From NCBI RefSeq assembly GCF_000812185.1, contig NZ_CP007026.1, positions 124,001-188,000 of the forward strand: 64,000 bases of DNA, read 5' to 3'. Each line of letters begins with the position of its first letter. Within the stretch, counting starts at the first letter, position 1. The position numbers and the translations under genes are program-made. The notes under the pieces are model-generated. The model was not told the DNA's origin. It searched no databases and worked only from the letters and a program-made list of their open reading frames with translations. Of the stretch, positions 34,436 through 43,919 are shown piece by piece. The stretch is from Candidatus Nitrosopelagicus brevis. GTDB lineage: Archaea > Thermoproteota > Nitrososphaeria > Nitrososphaerales > Nitrosopumilaceae.

Positions 34436-35437
34436 ATGAAAACTGCTGTTGTAATTCCATCTATGAGAGGTCCAAAATGTCTTGAGAGTTTTCTAGAAAT
34501 TGCTCCTGAAAATGTTGATTTTATTATTATTTCAGAAAAAAAATTAGAAAAGAAATATGAAAGGACTGTAGAATTTAACGATAAAGAGGTTTTTGAAAAA
34601 TCCTGGATCTTTAATAGACATACAAAACGGAATTTTGGTTTTGCATATGCCTTACAACAAAATTATGATGCAGTTGTGAATCTTGATGATGATTGTTTTC
34701 CAAAATCTAATACCTATTTCACTGATCATATTGAACGATTAAAATCATCATCACATGATTACTTTAATATTTTGAATGCATATTCCAATATCCCTTCTGA
34801 TGTATTTTTCCACGGAGCACGTGGTCATCCAACCAGTATAACCAAAAAATCTCAGGTTGTTGTTAATCAAGGATTATGGGAATGTGATTTAGATCTACCT
34901 GCAAGAACAATTAGTAATATTCTATCAAGTAAAGATGGAAAAATACCTGAACCCTTATGTAATCAAAGCAAAGTCCTTCAAGATTTTGTTATACCAAAAA
35001 ACCAATTTACAACAGTTTGTGGTATGAATACATCTTTTTTAAAAGAAGTAATTCCTGCATTTCCATATACTTACCAAGAACCAGATGGTTTTGGTGTTGC
35101 AAGATATGACGATATTTGGTCCGGTCTCTTCATTAAAAAAATTCTAGATAAATTAGACAAAAGGATGAGTGCTGGTTTTCCAATTGTTTCTCATGAAAAA
35201 GGAACACGTGATGTAAATATTGATGTTAAATTTGAAGATAAAGGTGATACTATGAACTCATTCCTTTGGAATAATCTATCTGATTTAACATTAGAAACCA
35301 ATGATTATACTTCCTGCTTTTTAGAAATTGCCGATTGGTTAGGTAAAACAAGCAAAAATAATAATTCATTAAAATTCTTTGAAAAAGTTGCAGAATCAAT
35401 GTATGGTTGGATTAAATTCTTAGATAGTAAATTCTAA
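34436..35437 (+). CDS. RGP/UDP-arabinopyranose mutase family-like protein
   Basis: A 333-residue protein. AVVIPSMRGPKCLESFLEI begins a GT-A-like fold, NFGFAYALQQNYDAVVNLDDDCFP carries the DDD triad seen in reversibly glycosylated polypeptides (UDP-arabinopyranose mutases), and a conserved region FTTVCGMNTSFLKEVIPAF with GVARYDDIWSGLF follows. Known members interconvert pyranose and furanose forms of UDP-sugars or self-glycosylate. Here a sugar ring-form mutase is possible, but the substrate is unknown. It lies between the heptose genes and another SDR. Confidence 0.6.
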   Translation: MKTAVVIPSMRGPKCLESFLEIAPENVDFIIISEKKLEKKYERTVEFNDKEVFEKSWIFNRHTKRNFGFAYALQQNYDAVVNLDDDCFPKSNTYFTDHIERLKSSSHDYFNILNAYSNIPSDVFFHGARGHPTSITKKSQVVVNQGLWECDLDLPARTISNILSSKDGKIPEPLCNQSKVLQDFVIPKNQFTTVCGMNTSFLKEVIPAFPYTYQEPDGFGVARYDDIWSGLFIKKILDKLDKRMSAGFPIVSHEKGTRDVNIDVKFEDKGDTMNSFLWNNLSDLTLETNDYTSCFLEIADWLGKTSKNNNSLKFFEKVAESMYGWIKFLDSKF

Positions 35438-35460
35438 AAGACTGTCCGCCAAATATTGAT

Positions 35461-36399
35461 ATGAATAATGAAAAATCTACTCAACTAAAATTACTAATTA
35501 CTGGCGCAAATGGGTTCATCGGAACTAATTTTATAAAAAAATTTCATAATAATTATGACATAATTGCATTAACTCATAATAATAATTCATTAAAAAATTT
35601 TTCAGGCATAAAAAATATAATTATTGAATCTAATGATATTTTAGATAATTCAATAATTGAAAAAATTGTTTCGTATAATCCTGATGTGGTATTACATCTA
35701 GCGAATTTTGGTTATCTTAGAGATTGTGAAAATAACCCTGAAAAAACATATCAAACAAATGTTGTTGGGCTACGTAATATTCTACAAATTTGCCAAAAAA
35801 TTAATTCAAAAATAATTTTTACATCATCAAGAGAAGTATACGGTGAAACTATTCGAGAAACAAGTTCTGAAACTGATGAATTAAATCCTAATAATGTATT
35901 AGGAAAAACAAAAATTCTATCAGAAAATCTCATAATATCTAACTCCGATATTTCAAAATTTGATTATACAATTCTTAGACTATCAAATGTTTTTGGTCCC
36001 CATTCTCCATCTTCTGTTGTAGGTTTAATGTTAACACATGCTTTAAAAGAAAAAAAAATTATTGTTTATGGAGGAAAACAAACATTAAATCTTGTTTACA
36101 TAGATTATGTTATTGATATTATTGATAAAATAATCTGCTCTCCTGAACTAACAAAAAATAAAATTTTGAATATTGGTTCAAATGAAAATATTACAATTAT
36201 TGATCTTGCTAGAAAATTAACTAATCTATTTAATGAAAAAATTGATATTCTTAAACTTGAACCACGTGATTCTGAAACCAAATATTTTAAACCAAACTTA
36301 CAAAAAATTCATGAATTGTTTAATTTTAATTCTAAAAAAACTATTAATGAAGAATTAAAAGAAACACTTGACTGGTTTAGAGAAAATTCTAAAGATTAA
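35461..36399 (+). CDS. extended SDR-like protein lacking the catalytic tyrosine
   Basis: A 312-residue SDR. The Rossmann motif LLITGANGFIGTNF and the active-site strand FTSSREVYGE are normal. At the catalytic position the sequence is VLGKTK with Leu147 where Tyr is expected and Lys151 retained, so the usual acid/base pair is broken. Downstream NIGSNENITIIDLA and the C-terminal domain are complete. It may bind but not oxidise the sugar, or use another residue. It follows the RGP-like gene by 23 bases. Its 3' end faces the radical SAM gene. Confidence 0.75.
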   Translation: MNNEKSTQLKLLITGANGFIGTNFIKKFHNNYDIIALTHNNNSLKNFSGIKNIIIESNDILDNSIIEKIVSYNPDVVLHLANFGYLRDCENNPEKTYQTNVVGLRNILQICQKINSKIIFTSSREVYGETIRETSSETDELNPNNVLGKTKILSENLIISNSDISKFDYTILRLSNVFGPHSPSSVVGLMLTHALKEKKIIVYGGKQTLNLVYIDYVIDIIDKIICSPELTKNKILNIGSNENITIIDLARKLTNLFNEKIDILKLEPRDSETKYFKPNLQKIHELFNFNSKKTINEELKETLDWFRENSKD

Positions 36400-36411
36400 T
36401 TTAATTCTAAA

Positions 36412-38397
36412 TTATGCCTTTATTGGTTTCACTTCTCTTATTAGACGATTTGCGTCAATTCCTACTTCTGATTCATTTTCTTTAAGATTTTCTGGATTAA
36501 ATTTGTATCTTCTCTGTTTCCTTCCCCAAAATAATGTTCTATAACACCATGTTATAGGATCATTTTCAATAACCAAATTTCTATAATAATACTTTTTTTC
36601 AGATTGCTTTAATTCATTACTAGTATTGACAAAGAATTCCTTCCAATCAAACTTGAATTCTTCTGTTTTTATCTCCATATCGTCATCTTTTGTTGTAAGT
36701 AGAAAAGCTTCAAGTTTTACAAGATCATTTGTAATATCTTTAGAAGTTCCATAACCATGCTTTTCTTCTAAGAAATTAACAAATTTAGTTGCCTCTTCCA
36801 CAAATTTCATTTTATTTGGAACTAAACGTAACCAACTTGCTTCTTCTATCGGCCATGTTATATCTCCAAACTCTGGTACATGATGATCCCATCCATGACC
36901 TGAAAATCCGTCTCGAATATGTTTCTCAACAATTTTCAGTTCATCTGCAAGTATAGAATCTCTTGTCCTACAATATTCTAAAATTGTTTCAAAAAATGAT
37001 ACAATTGATAATCCATGTGTTTGTTCATAATAATTTTTAATTTCTTGAAAAACTCCTAGGTTTTGGAATGTAGTAAAAACCCATCCATATACTCGCATCT
37101 CAATTAAATCCTCAAAAGTATAGGAACTTGCACCTACAACAATTTCTTCATTTTCTAATATCTCATCTTTGTGTATTGAAGAATGTCCTAAGTACATAGG
37201 AGAATTAATCACTTTTATTTTGTATTTTTCTCTATAATCTGGTAAATTCATTGGTGCATTTGGCAAAACACTACAATTATGTATTAAAACTGTATCAAGT
37301 TTTGTTTGAGCTATAATCTCTAATCCATGTTTGAAACTATCAAGTGTCTCTCCTGGCAGTCCAATAATTATCTCTGTATACGTTGGAATTTCATTTTCTC
37401 TAAATGTTGATGTCAAATCTGAAAACTTTGAAAATTTTATGTTAGCCCGTTTAATAATTTTTAAAGTCTCTGGATCGAGGGACTGAACTGCTAATGTAAC
37501 ACCACCTAAAACTCCTCCATCCCGTAATTCACGTGCAATTGGAAGAATCTGATCAGTCGTATTCTTTGCCCATGCAACAAAGAATTTTGTTGGATAATGT
37601 TTCTCCAAACAAACTTCTTTTAATTTTCTGGCTATTCGTAAATCTCTCTCTCGGAAAATTCCAAAATTAGCATCGCATCCATGTATATACCTCATTTTAT
37701 TATCTGCAAACCATTCAATTTCTTTAAACAATCTTTCTTCAAGATATTTTCGTGTCCTGCTAAATGTAGCCATTCCCCAATCACAAAATGTACACTGATA
37801 TGGACATCCTCTATTGGTTTCCCAACAACAATCCCATTGATATTCACTTTCTTTATCTGCAATATCCCAAATTCGATTTGTTAGATAAGGTGATGGTAAT
37901 TGATCTAAATCACTAATACGTTCTTCCGGCATAGTTCTCATTGTTTTTGTAGAGATGCCTTTTACTTTTGACCAATCTTTGTCATCTAAGTAAGTACTCA
38001 ATAAATTCTTAAGAATAATTTCTCCTTCACCATGTACTAGTATATCTACAAATGGGTATTTCTCAAAAAAGCCATCTGTAAAATCTGGAACTTGCGGTCC
38101 ACCAAAAACTATCAAACATTTGGGATTTCGTTTTTTTACTTCTTTAGCCAAATGAGTAGTTATTTCCCAATTCCATACGTAACATGAACATAACAAAATA
38201 TCTGATTCATCACATTCTTCGATATTTTGATTCACTTTATCTCTAAAAACAAATGTTTTTTCAAAATTAAATTTATCACCTAATTCTTTTTGTGATTTTA
38301 CATATGTGTATAACATGGCAATACTATAAGGAAGTTGAATTTGTTTTCCATAGATGTAGTTGTATTGGCTAGAGCTAACCTTAACCACATTCATCAA
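36412..38397 (-). CDS. B12-binding-domain radical SAM protein
   Basis: A 661-residue protein. The N-terminal part resembles a cobalamin-binding domain (LIVFGGPQVPDF) but has no clear DxHxxG motif. The radical SAM cluster motif is CPYQCTFC (Cys-x3-Cys-x2-Cys) after ETNRG, followed by HGCDANFGIF and NTTDQILP. A C-terminal region of about 250 residues is without clear homology to me. It resembles the protein at 51097-53226, and the pair suggests a radical modification of surface sugars (for example methylation or rearrangement). The reaction cannot be read from the sequence. Confidence 0.82.
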   Translation of the reverse strand: MMNVVKVSSSQYNYIYGKQIQLPYSIAMLYTYVKSQKELGDKFNFEKTFVFRDKVNQNIEECDESDILLCSCYVWNWEITTHLAKEVKKRNPKCLIVFGGPQVPDFTDGFFEKYPFVDILVHGEGEIILKNLLSTYLDDKDWSKVKGISTKTMRTMPEERISDLDQLPSPYLTNRIWDIADKESEYQWDCCWETNRGCPYQCTFCDWGMATFSRTRKYLEERLFKEIEWFADNKMRYIHGCDANFGIFRERDLRIARKLKEVCLEKHYPTKFFVAWAKNTTDQILPIARELRDGGVLGGVTLAVQSLDPETLKIIKRANIKFSKFSDLTSTFRENEIPTYTEIIIGLPGETLDSFKHGLEIIAQTKLDTVLIHNCSVLPNAPMNLPDYREKYKIKVINSPMYLGHSSIHKDEILENEEIVVGASSYTFEDLIEMRVYGWVFTTFQNLGVFQEIKNYYEQTHGLSIVSFFETILEYCRTRDSILADELKIVEKHIRDGFSGHGWDHHVPEFGDITWPIEEASWLRLVPNKMKFVEEATKFVNFLEEKHGYGTSKDITNDLVKLEAFLLTTKDDDMEIKTEEFKFDWKEFFVNTSNELKQSEKKYYYRNLVIENDPITWCYRTLFWGRKQRRYKFNPENLKENESEVGIDANRLIREVKPIKA

Positions 38398-38417
38398 TCT
38401 AAAATCCTCCCGATGTT

Positions 38418-38427
38418 ATTTATAATT
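38418..38427 (-). promoter_or_regulatory. TATA box of the radical SAM gene
   Basis: The minus strand reads AATTATAAAT, centred about 25 bases before the ATG at 38397. Confidence 0.55.
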
Positions 38428-38463
38428 ATTTATCAAAATATCACTTTCTAAACTGTATTCGAT

Positions 38464-38471
38464 TAATATTA
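38464..38471 (+). promoter_or_regulatory. TATA box supporting the GTG start at 38492
   Basis: The sequence TAATATTA is centred 24-25 bases before the GTG at 38492. Confidence 0.5.
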
Positions 38472-38491
38472 TAGATTAACATCAAGTTCTT

Positions 38492-39202
38492 GTGTCAACA
38501 GAAAAATCGTGCTATCTTTCTATTATTCTTCCAGCTTATAATGAAGAAAATGGATTAGAAAAATGTGTTAATGAAACAATCAAAACTGTTAATTCTGAAA
38601 ATATTTCATACGAAATTATTATTGTTGAAAATGGTTCTACAGATAATACATACAAAATTGCTCAACAAATATCTAAAAATTTTAATTTTATTTCCGTTGT
38701 GCATCTTGAAGAACCAGGATTTGAAAATGCTATAAGAAATGGATTTAAGCTTGCTAAAGGTGAACTTGTTGCACATTTGGATGTGGATCTTTCAACAGAT
38801 ATGTCACATTTTAAAGAATTATTATCACATGCAAAAAACTATGATTTTGTTACTGGTTCAAGGTATCTTGATTTAAGTTCTGCTAAAAGAACATTTGGAA
38901 GATTATTTTTAAGCAAAGCATTCAATTCATTATTAATAAATTTCCTTTTAAAATCAAAAATAAAAGACAATAACTGTGGATTTCGTATAATAAAAAAAAA
39001 TGTTGGACTCGAGCTTCTAAATTTTGTTGATAGTAATACTGGTTTTGGTAATGTAGAAATTATTGTTATCGCACAACGTAAAGGATATTCTGTAAAAGAA
39101 TTTCCTGTAAAATGGACAGAAAATATGTCTGATATAAAATTTAAATGGGTTTCTGAATTTCTTATTCCAGCATTAAGATTATGGCGTAGACTAAACTTTT
39201 AA
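38492..39202 (+). CDS. GT2 family glycosyltransferase (DPM1-like, no C-terminal helices)
   Basis: A 236-residue protein starting with GTG. SIILPAYNEENGLEKCV, EIIIVENGSTDNT and ELVAHLDVDLSTDMSHF (DxD) are GT2/DPM motifs, and NNCGFRIIKK is the conserved substrate loop. The absence of C-terminal transmembrane segments resembles short polyprenyl-phosphate mannose synthase forms. It could charge a polyprenyl carrier for the membrane glycosyltransferase encoded downstream. Neighbours support this, but donor identity is open. Confidence 0.86.
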   Translation: MSTEKSCYLSIILPAYNEENGLEKCVNETIKTVNSENISYEIIIVENGSTDNTYKIAQQISKNFNFISVVHLEEPGFENAIRNGFKLAKGELVAHLDVDLSTDMSHFKELLSHAKNYDFVTGSRYLDLSSAKRTFGRLFLSKAFNSLLINFLLKSKIKDNNCGFRIIKKNVGLELLNFVDSNTGFGNVEIIVIAQRKGYSVKEFPVKWTENMSDIKFKWVSEFLIPALRLWRRLNF

Positions 39203-39305
39203 GAAATATTCTTTTTAAAAATTTATTTATTTAGAAATGAATTAGTAAAATAGTTTATTAGTTTTAGAGAAATTAAAATTTCATGTTGGATTGGTTAACA
39301 ATATC

Positions 39306-41069
39306 ATGATGTCTAAACAGTTTAATGAATATTCTTACAAAAAATTTTCAATAGTTCTAACATTAATATTTTTGATTGTAACTTCTTACGTAGCATTTTT
39401 TGAACATACTTCTTGGATTGTTGATCAGGATGGTATTGGATATCTACATGGTGGAGAATCAATTTTAGCAGGAAATGGTAAAAATGTAAAATTTTTTGAT
39501 GCGCCTTATGGTGGTGCTATATTTTTTGCCTTAGTAAATTCATTTTTTGACGATGGTTTTACAGTAATGAAAATGATATCAATAATTTCTGGCAGCGGTT
39601 CGGTATTTCTTTCATACTATATTTTACGAAATGTTGTTAGATCAAGAACTGCGTTTCTAGGACAATTATTCTTTGCATTTTCTCCTTGGGTTGGATTTTT
39701 TTCTATACAAGCCGAGATAGACATGTTTCCAATATTTTTCATCATGCTGTCTTTGTATTTTATTACAAAAAGTGAATTAAGTAAATTTGATATACTTTTG
39801 TCGGCTGTATTCATTGCAATTTCATTCATGGTAAGAACGCAAACTATAGTTGTGATTTTTACAATAGTAATCACTTTAATGATATTTTTCAAGAACGATT
39901 ATAGAAAAAATATTAAATTTTTAATAATTTTTTTATCAGTATTATTTATCTCACTTGGTCCACTGATTTATTATAATTATGATACACATGGAGTTTATTT
40001 TGATCATGATTTATCATTTTATTTACAATTTGCAAGTAAGTATCAAACAATTGAATGGAAAGAACGAGTTACTGAAATTGCAGTTAATGGTGATGGTACA
40101 CTAGAAGCAATTTTCACTGATTTTGATTTATTTGTAAAAAATTATCTTTACAATCTTTTTAACAATTCTCCAAGTAAATTTTTTAATATTTTTGATAAGA
40201 TCAATATTTCACCCATACCAATAATCCCAATTATAGGTGCAATCCCAATTATCGGTGGAGCTATACATATTATTAAAAATTATAAAAATAATCACTCAAA
40301 GAATATACTTCCTTTATTATTACTTCCATTAGTTTTCTGGTTATTAACATCCTTGGTAAATCTCTCTGCAGGAGAACAGTTTTTGGTAATAGGAATTTCA
40401 TTCGCTCTATTTTCGGCAGTATTCTTTTCTGAAACACTTCCTGAAAAAATCTTGAAAAATAGAAAAACTAGTCAGATAAAAAATTTGAATATAGATAACA
40501 AAAAGAAATTATTAATTTGTTCGATAATCATTTTGATACTCATATCTAATTTTGGTTATTCTTATGTAATGTACAGAGCAACAACTTCTTTTCAAGCATT
40601 TGAAAACATCTCAACAGAAATTGAATATGTATTTCATCCAGAATTAGTGCAAAAAAGAGGTGATGTACTAAATGACATTTGGAAAAAACTAGAACAAGAA
40701 AATAATATTGAAAATAGCTACATTATGGCTCCACAGCTATATTTTGTTCCATATGGGCAATCTAAGTTGTTATTTGCACATTTTAATGAAGGTCCAAGTG
40801 ATGATACTATAGAAAATTACATAACTAGAGAAAATTGGAAGTTTACAGAAAAATTCCATTCAAACATCCATAGTATTCCTGCTGATAGATTAGATGAGAA
40901 TAATCCAATCCCAAAATATATTGTTCATATTGATAGAGATTTTGGTAAGAAACAGCATGAATTTATAAAAATTCTAAATGATCCATATGATGAAAATATT
41001 CCATCAAATTTTGAAAATATTTATTTTTCAAAGGAACATGGAATAACGGTATATAAAATAAATAATTAA
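39306..41069 (+). CDS. polytopic membrane glycosyltransferase-like protein (GT39/ArnT-like)
   Basis: About 587 residues with nine to eleven hydrophobic segments up to residue ~420 and a soluble C-terminal domain. The first loop has WIVDQDGIGYLHGGESILAG with acidic residues, as in GT39-type GT-C enzymes, followed by FFDAPYGGAIFFAL. Such proteins transfer a lipid-linked sugar outside the membrane. The start could be the TTG at 39291, which adds five residues, or the ATG at 39306 or 39309; I list the first ATG. It follows the GT2 gene by about 100 bases. The acceptor is unknown. Confidence 0.7.
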   Translation: MMSKQFNEYSYKKFSIVLTLIFLIVTSYVAFFEHTSWIVDQDGIGYLHGGESILAGNGKNVKFFDAPYGGAIFFALVNSFFDDGFTVMKMISIISGSGSVFLSYYILRNVVRSRTAFLGQLFFAFSPWVGFFSIQAEIDMFPIFFIMLSLYFITKSELSKFDILLSAVFIAISFMVRTQTIVVIFTIVITLMIFFKNDYRKNIKFLIIFLSVLFISLGPLIYYNYDTHGVYFDHDLSFYLQFASKYQTIEWKERVTEIAVNGDGTLEAIFTDFDLFVKNYLYNLFNNSPSKFFNIFDKINISPIPIIPIIGAIPIIGGAIHIIKNYKNNHSKNILPLLLLPLVFWLLTSLVNLSAGEQFLVIGISFALFSAVFFSETLPEKILKNRKTSQIKNLNIDNKKKLLICSIIILILISNFGYSYVMYRATTSFQAFENISTEIEYVFHPELVQKRGDVLNDIWKKLEQENNIENSYIMAPQLYFVPYGQSKLLFAHFNEGPSDDTIENYITRENWKFTEKFHSNIHSIPADRLDENNPIPKYIVHIDRDFGKKQHEFIKILNDPYDENIPSNFENIYFSKEHGITVYKINN

Positions 41070-41181
41070 CATTTTTTTAAAAATTTTCTCATAGACTAAC
41101 TTGTTGATATGGTATAATTCTATTATTATTCATTTAATATCTTTATTAAAGAACTTCAGAACTAGATTTTTGTAATATATA

Positions 41182-42144
41182 ATGAACAAAAATATCAGAC
41201 TAATTCTCATAGGAATTGTATGTAGTATTATTTTCTATTCCTTCATAATCTTTGTAACAGATTTTTCAAAAATACAAGAGCAATTATTAAATTTTAAAAT
41301 TGAATATTTACCAATAATACTATCATTAATTTTTTCAGGAATGTTACTAGTATTCCTAAGATGGCATTTACTTTTGAAGAATTTAGGATTTAATTTACCG
41401 ATAAAAAGTAATTTAGTTACATTTCTTTCTACTTTAGCATTAGGAATGACTCCTGTTAGGGCTGGGGATCTATTTAGATCAGAAATTCTAAAAAACCGTC
41501 ATGATTTACCTAGAACAAAAACTGCTCCTTTGGTGATTGTAGAAAGATTTTATGATATTTTGGGTGCAGTAATAGTAGCAAGTGCATGTATTTCATTTTT
41601 TGAACCAGCATTGTATATTATGGCAGTATTATCAATTTTTATTATTACAGCATTTGTAATTTTTTCTTCAAAAAATATTTTTAAAAAAATTATCAATAAA
41701 CTGAAAAAAATTAAATTCATTTCAAAATTTTTTGAGCCATTATTAGATTCGTACGATGTTATACATCAATCCACACGCGGAAAAATTTCCTTAATCTCAA
41801 TCTTTTTATCCATTTCTCATTGGATAGTAATTTCAATTTCTGTATATTTCATTTTATTGGCATATGATATTACAAATATTGGAATATTGGAAATAATTCC
41901 AATATATTTATCATCTGTAGTGGTTGGTGCAGTTTCTTTTATTCCGGGTGGATTGGGAGTTACAGAAGGAAGTTTAGCAGGATTTCTAAATTTATTTATC
42001 AATGATATTTCGATTGCGTTGTCACTATCAATAATTATTAGAATTTTTACATTATGGGTAAGTGTTATGGTTGGCTTCATCTTTTTAAAATTTGTTAGTG
42101 ATGTGTTTTATTCAAAAAATAATCATAAAACTGATATTAAATAA
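41182..42144 (+). CDS. flippase-like membrane protein (LPG synthase TM/UPF0104 family)
   Basis: A 320-residue protein with about eight hydrophobic helices. LRWHLLLKNLG, TPVRAGDLFRSEIL and FIPGGLGVTEGSLAGF are hallmarks of the lysylphosphatidylglycerol synthase TM/UPF0104 family, whose archaeal members (AglD/AglR type) act with glycan assembly, perhaps as polyprenyl-phosphate sugar flippases or membrane factors. Its position after GT2 and GT39-like genes fits. No soluble synthase domain is present. Confidence 0.87.
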   Translation: MNKNIRLILIGIVCSIIFYSFIIFVTDFSKIQEQLLNFKIEYLPIILSLIFSGMLLVFLRWHLLLKNLGFNLPIKSNLVTFLSTLALGMTPVRAGDLFRSEILKNRHDLPRTKTAPLVIVERFYDILGAVIVASACISFFEPALYIMAVLSIFIITAFVIFSSKNIFKKIINKLKKIKFISKFFEPLLDSYDVIHQSTRGKISLISIFLSISHWIVISISVYFILLAYDITNIGILEIIPIYLSSVVVGAVSFIPGGLGVTEGSLAGFLNLFINDISIALSLSIIIRIFTLWVSVMVGFIFLKFVSDVFYSKNNHKTDIK

Positions 42145-42204
42145 TCTATTTTAGAAATATCAATCCTAAGCAAGTTTTTTAATACACATCAAGGATGTTT
42201 TTCT

Positions 42205-43209
42205 ATGTTTAAAGGAAAAAAAATTCTAATTACTGGAGGAACAGGTTCCCTAGGTCAAGCATTAACCAAAAAGCTGTTAAGTTATGAACCTGAAGCTATT
42301 AGAATTTTTAGTAGAAATGAAAGTAAACAAATTGAAATGGAATCAGAATTTGATAATCCAAGATTAAGATTTTTTATGGGAGATGTAAGAGATTCTGAAA
42401 GACTGTATTATGCATTAGAAGATGTGGATATTGTTTTTCATGCGGCCGCACTAAAACATGTTCCAAAAATTGAGTATAATCCATTTGAATCCATTAAAAC
42501 AAATGTTATTGGTTCTCAAAATGTAATTGATAATAGTTTACGACAAAATGTCGAGAAGGTAATTTGTGTTGGTACTGATAAAGCTGTTTCACCATTGAAT
42601 ACTTATGGCGCAACAAAATTATTAATGGAAAAATTATTTGTTAGTGCAAATAATTATGTCAATCCAGAAAAACATAAAACAAAATTTGTTGCTGTTCGTT
42701 ATGGGAATGTTATGGGTAGTAGTGGTTCGGTAATCCCAAAATTCATCGATCTAATTAAAAAAAATAAACCTATTACAATTACTGATCTTAAAATGACAAG
42801 ATTCACAATTACTATGAATGAAGCATTAGAATTCATTCTAAATGCAACACAAGTCGGAAAAGGTTCTGAAATATTCATTCCTGAATTGAAATCTTATGAT
42901 ATGTCAACTTTGATTGAATCATTAAGTGAGTTGTATGGTGAAGCAAAACAAGAAATTGTAGGAATTAGACCTGGAGAAAAATTACATGAAACATTAATCA
43001 ATCATGATGAAATTCTATATGGATGGAAAATAAATCAGATGTATATGTTAGCAAATCCACATTATGAATTATTTAATCAAAAAAATATTCTAGAAAATTA
43101 TAATGGAATTGAAAAAATCAATGAAATGGAATCTTATAGTTCTGACGTTGCACAAAAAATTTCAAAAGAAGAATTAAAAAAGAAGATTAGTGAATTAGAA
43201 TTTAATTAA
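42205..43209 (+). CDS. pseB: UDP-N-acetylglucosamine 4,6-dehydratase (PseB-like)
   Basis: A 334-residue SDR of the Polysacc_synt_2 type. GKKILITGGTGSLGQAL, HAAALKHVPKIEYNP, GTDKAVSPLNTYGATKLLMEK (Tyr-x-x-x-Lys) and RYGNVMGSSGSVIP are PseB/FlaA1-type motifs. It makes UDP-4-keto-6-deoxy-HexNAc, the entry to pseudaminic/legionaminic-type nonulosonic acids. The aminotransferase, NeuB-like and cytidylyltransferase genes follow within 6 kb on the other strand. AAGGATG 6 bases before the ATG may aid translation. Its TTAA stop overlaps the deacetylase gene. Confidence 0.9.
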   Translation: MFKGKKILITGGTGSLGQALTKKLLSYEPEAIRIFSRNESKQIEMESEFDNPRLRFFMGDVRDSERLYYALEDVDIVFHAAALKHVPKIEYNPFESIKTNVIGSQNVIDNSLRQNVEKVICVGTDKAVSPLNTYGATKLLMEKLFVSANNYVNPEKHKTKFVAVRYGNVMGSSGSVIPKFIDLIKKNKPITITDLKMTRFTITMNEALEFILNATQVGKGSEIFIPELKSYDMSTLIESLSELYGEAKQEIVGIRPGEKLHETLINHDEILYGWKINQMYMLANPHYELFNQKNILENYNGIEKINEMESYSSDVAQKISKEELKKKISELEFN

Positions 43210-43919
43210 TTCTCCAGTGAACGTATTAAAGAAAATGCTTCTGCCACAGAAAAACCTGATACTGTTCCCCATCTATTACCTATGCTCTGCAATGCCTTAG
43301 GAGATCTTGGATGAGGATAATTCTCTATTTCGGTTTTATAACATTCAAGTGCCTTTATTTTACTTGATAATTCACGGGAAATATCTACAAATGTATTTGG
43401 TACAAAAACAGATGTGAAATTCCATTCTGTTGATGAGGGAACTTCAAATGAAATTACTTTTTTCACAATCGTATTTTTTTTGGGACGTGTTGCTGTTAAA
43501 ACTGCATTATAACATGAAACATGATCAACATTCACATCAAATGGAGTATGAGTATAAACTATTTCTGGTTTATAATTTTGAATAATTTTTTCTACAGATT
43601 TTGTTAATTCTAAATTTGATACAGTATCCATTTCATTATCGGGATAGCCTAGAAATTCAATATCTGAAACACCCAAAATTTTAGCCGCTTTTTGAGCATG
43701 TTTTTTTATTGTTTCAATCTGTTTTTTAATAATTTTTTGCTGGTTTTCGGTAATATCATAATTAGAAGAATTTTTAAAATTAATTGATCTACGTGCAGCG
43801 ACTCCTGTTGCCATAATAACGATTTTAACTTGATTTTTATTTTTCGTTAATTTTTTTATTGTGCCTCCCATACCTAATACTTCGTCATCTGGATGAGCAA
43901 CAATTATCAAAACTTTCAT
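43206..43919 (-). CDS. PIG-L/LmbE family deacetylase
   Basis: A 237-residue protein. IVAHPDDEVLGMGG (metal site His9-Pro-Asp-Asp-Glu13) and HTPFDVNVDHVSCYNAV are the PIG-L signature. It would remove an N-acetyl group from an aminosugar. It overlaps the formyltransferase gene by 4 bases (ATGA), which suggests a two-step exchange of acetyl for formyl. Its stop shares TTAA with the convergent PseB-like gene. Confidence 0.87.
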   Translation of the reverse strand: MKVLIIVAHPDDEVLGMGGTIKKLTKNKNQVKIVIMATGVAARRSINFKNSSNYDITENQQKIIKKQIETIKKHAQKAAKILGVSDIEFLGYPDNEMDTVSNLELTKSVEKIIQNYKPEIVYTHTPFDVNVDHVSCYNAVLTATRPKKNTIVKKVISFEVPSSTEWNFTSVFVPNTFVDISRELSSKIKALECYKTEIENYPHPRSPKALQSIGNRWGTVSGFSVAEAFSLIRSLEN

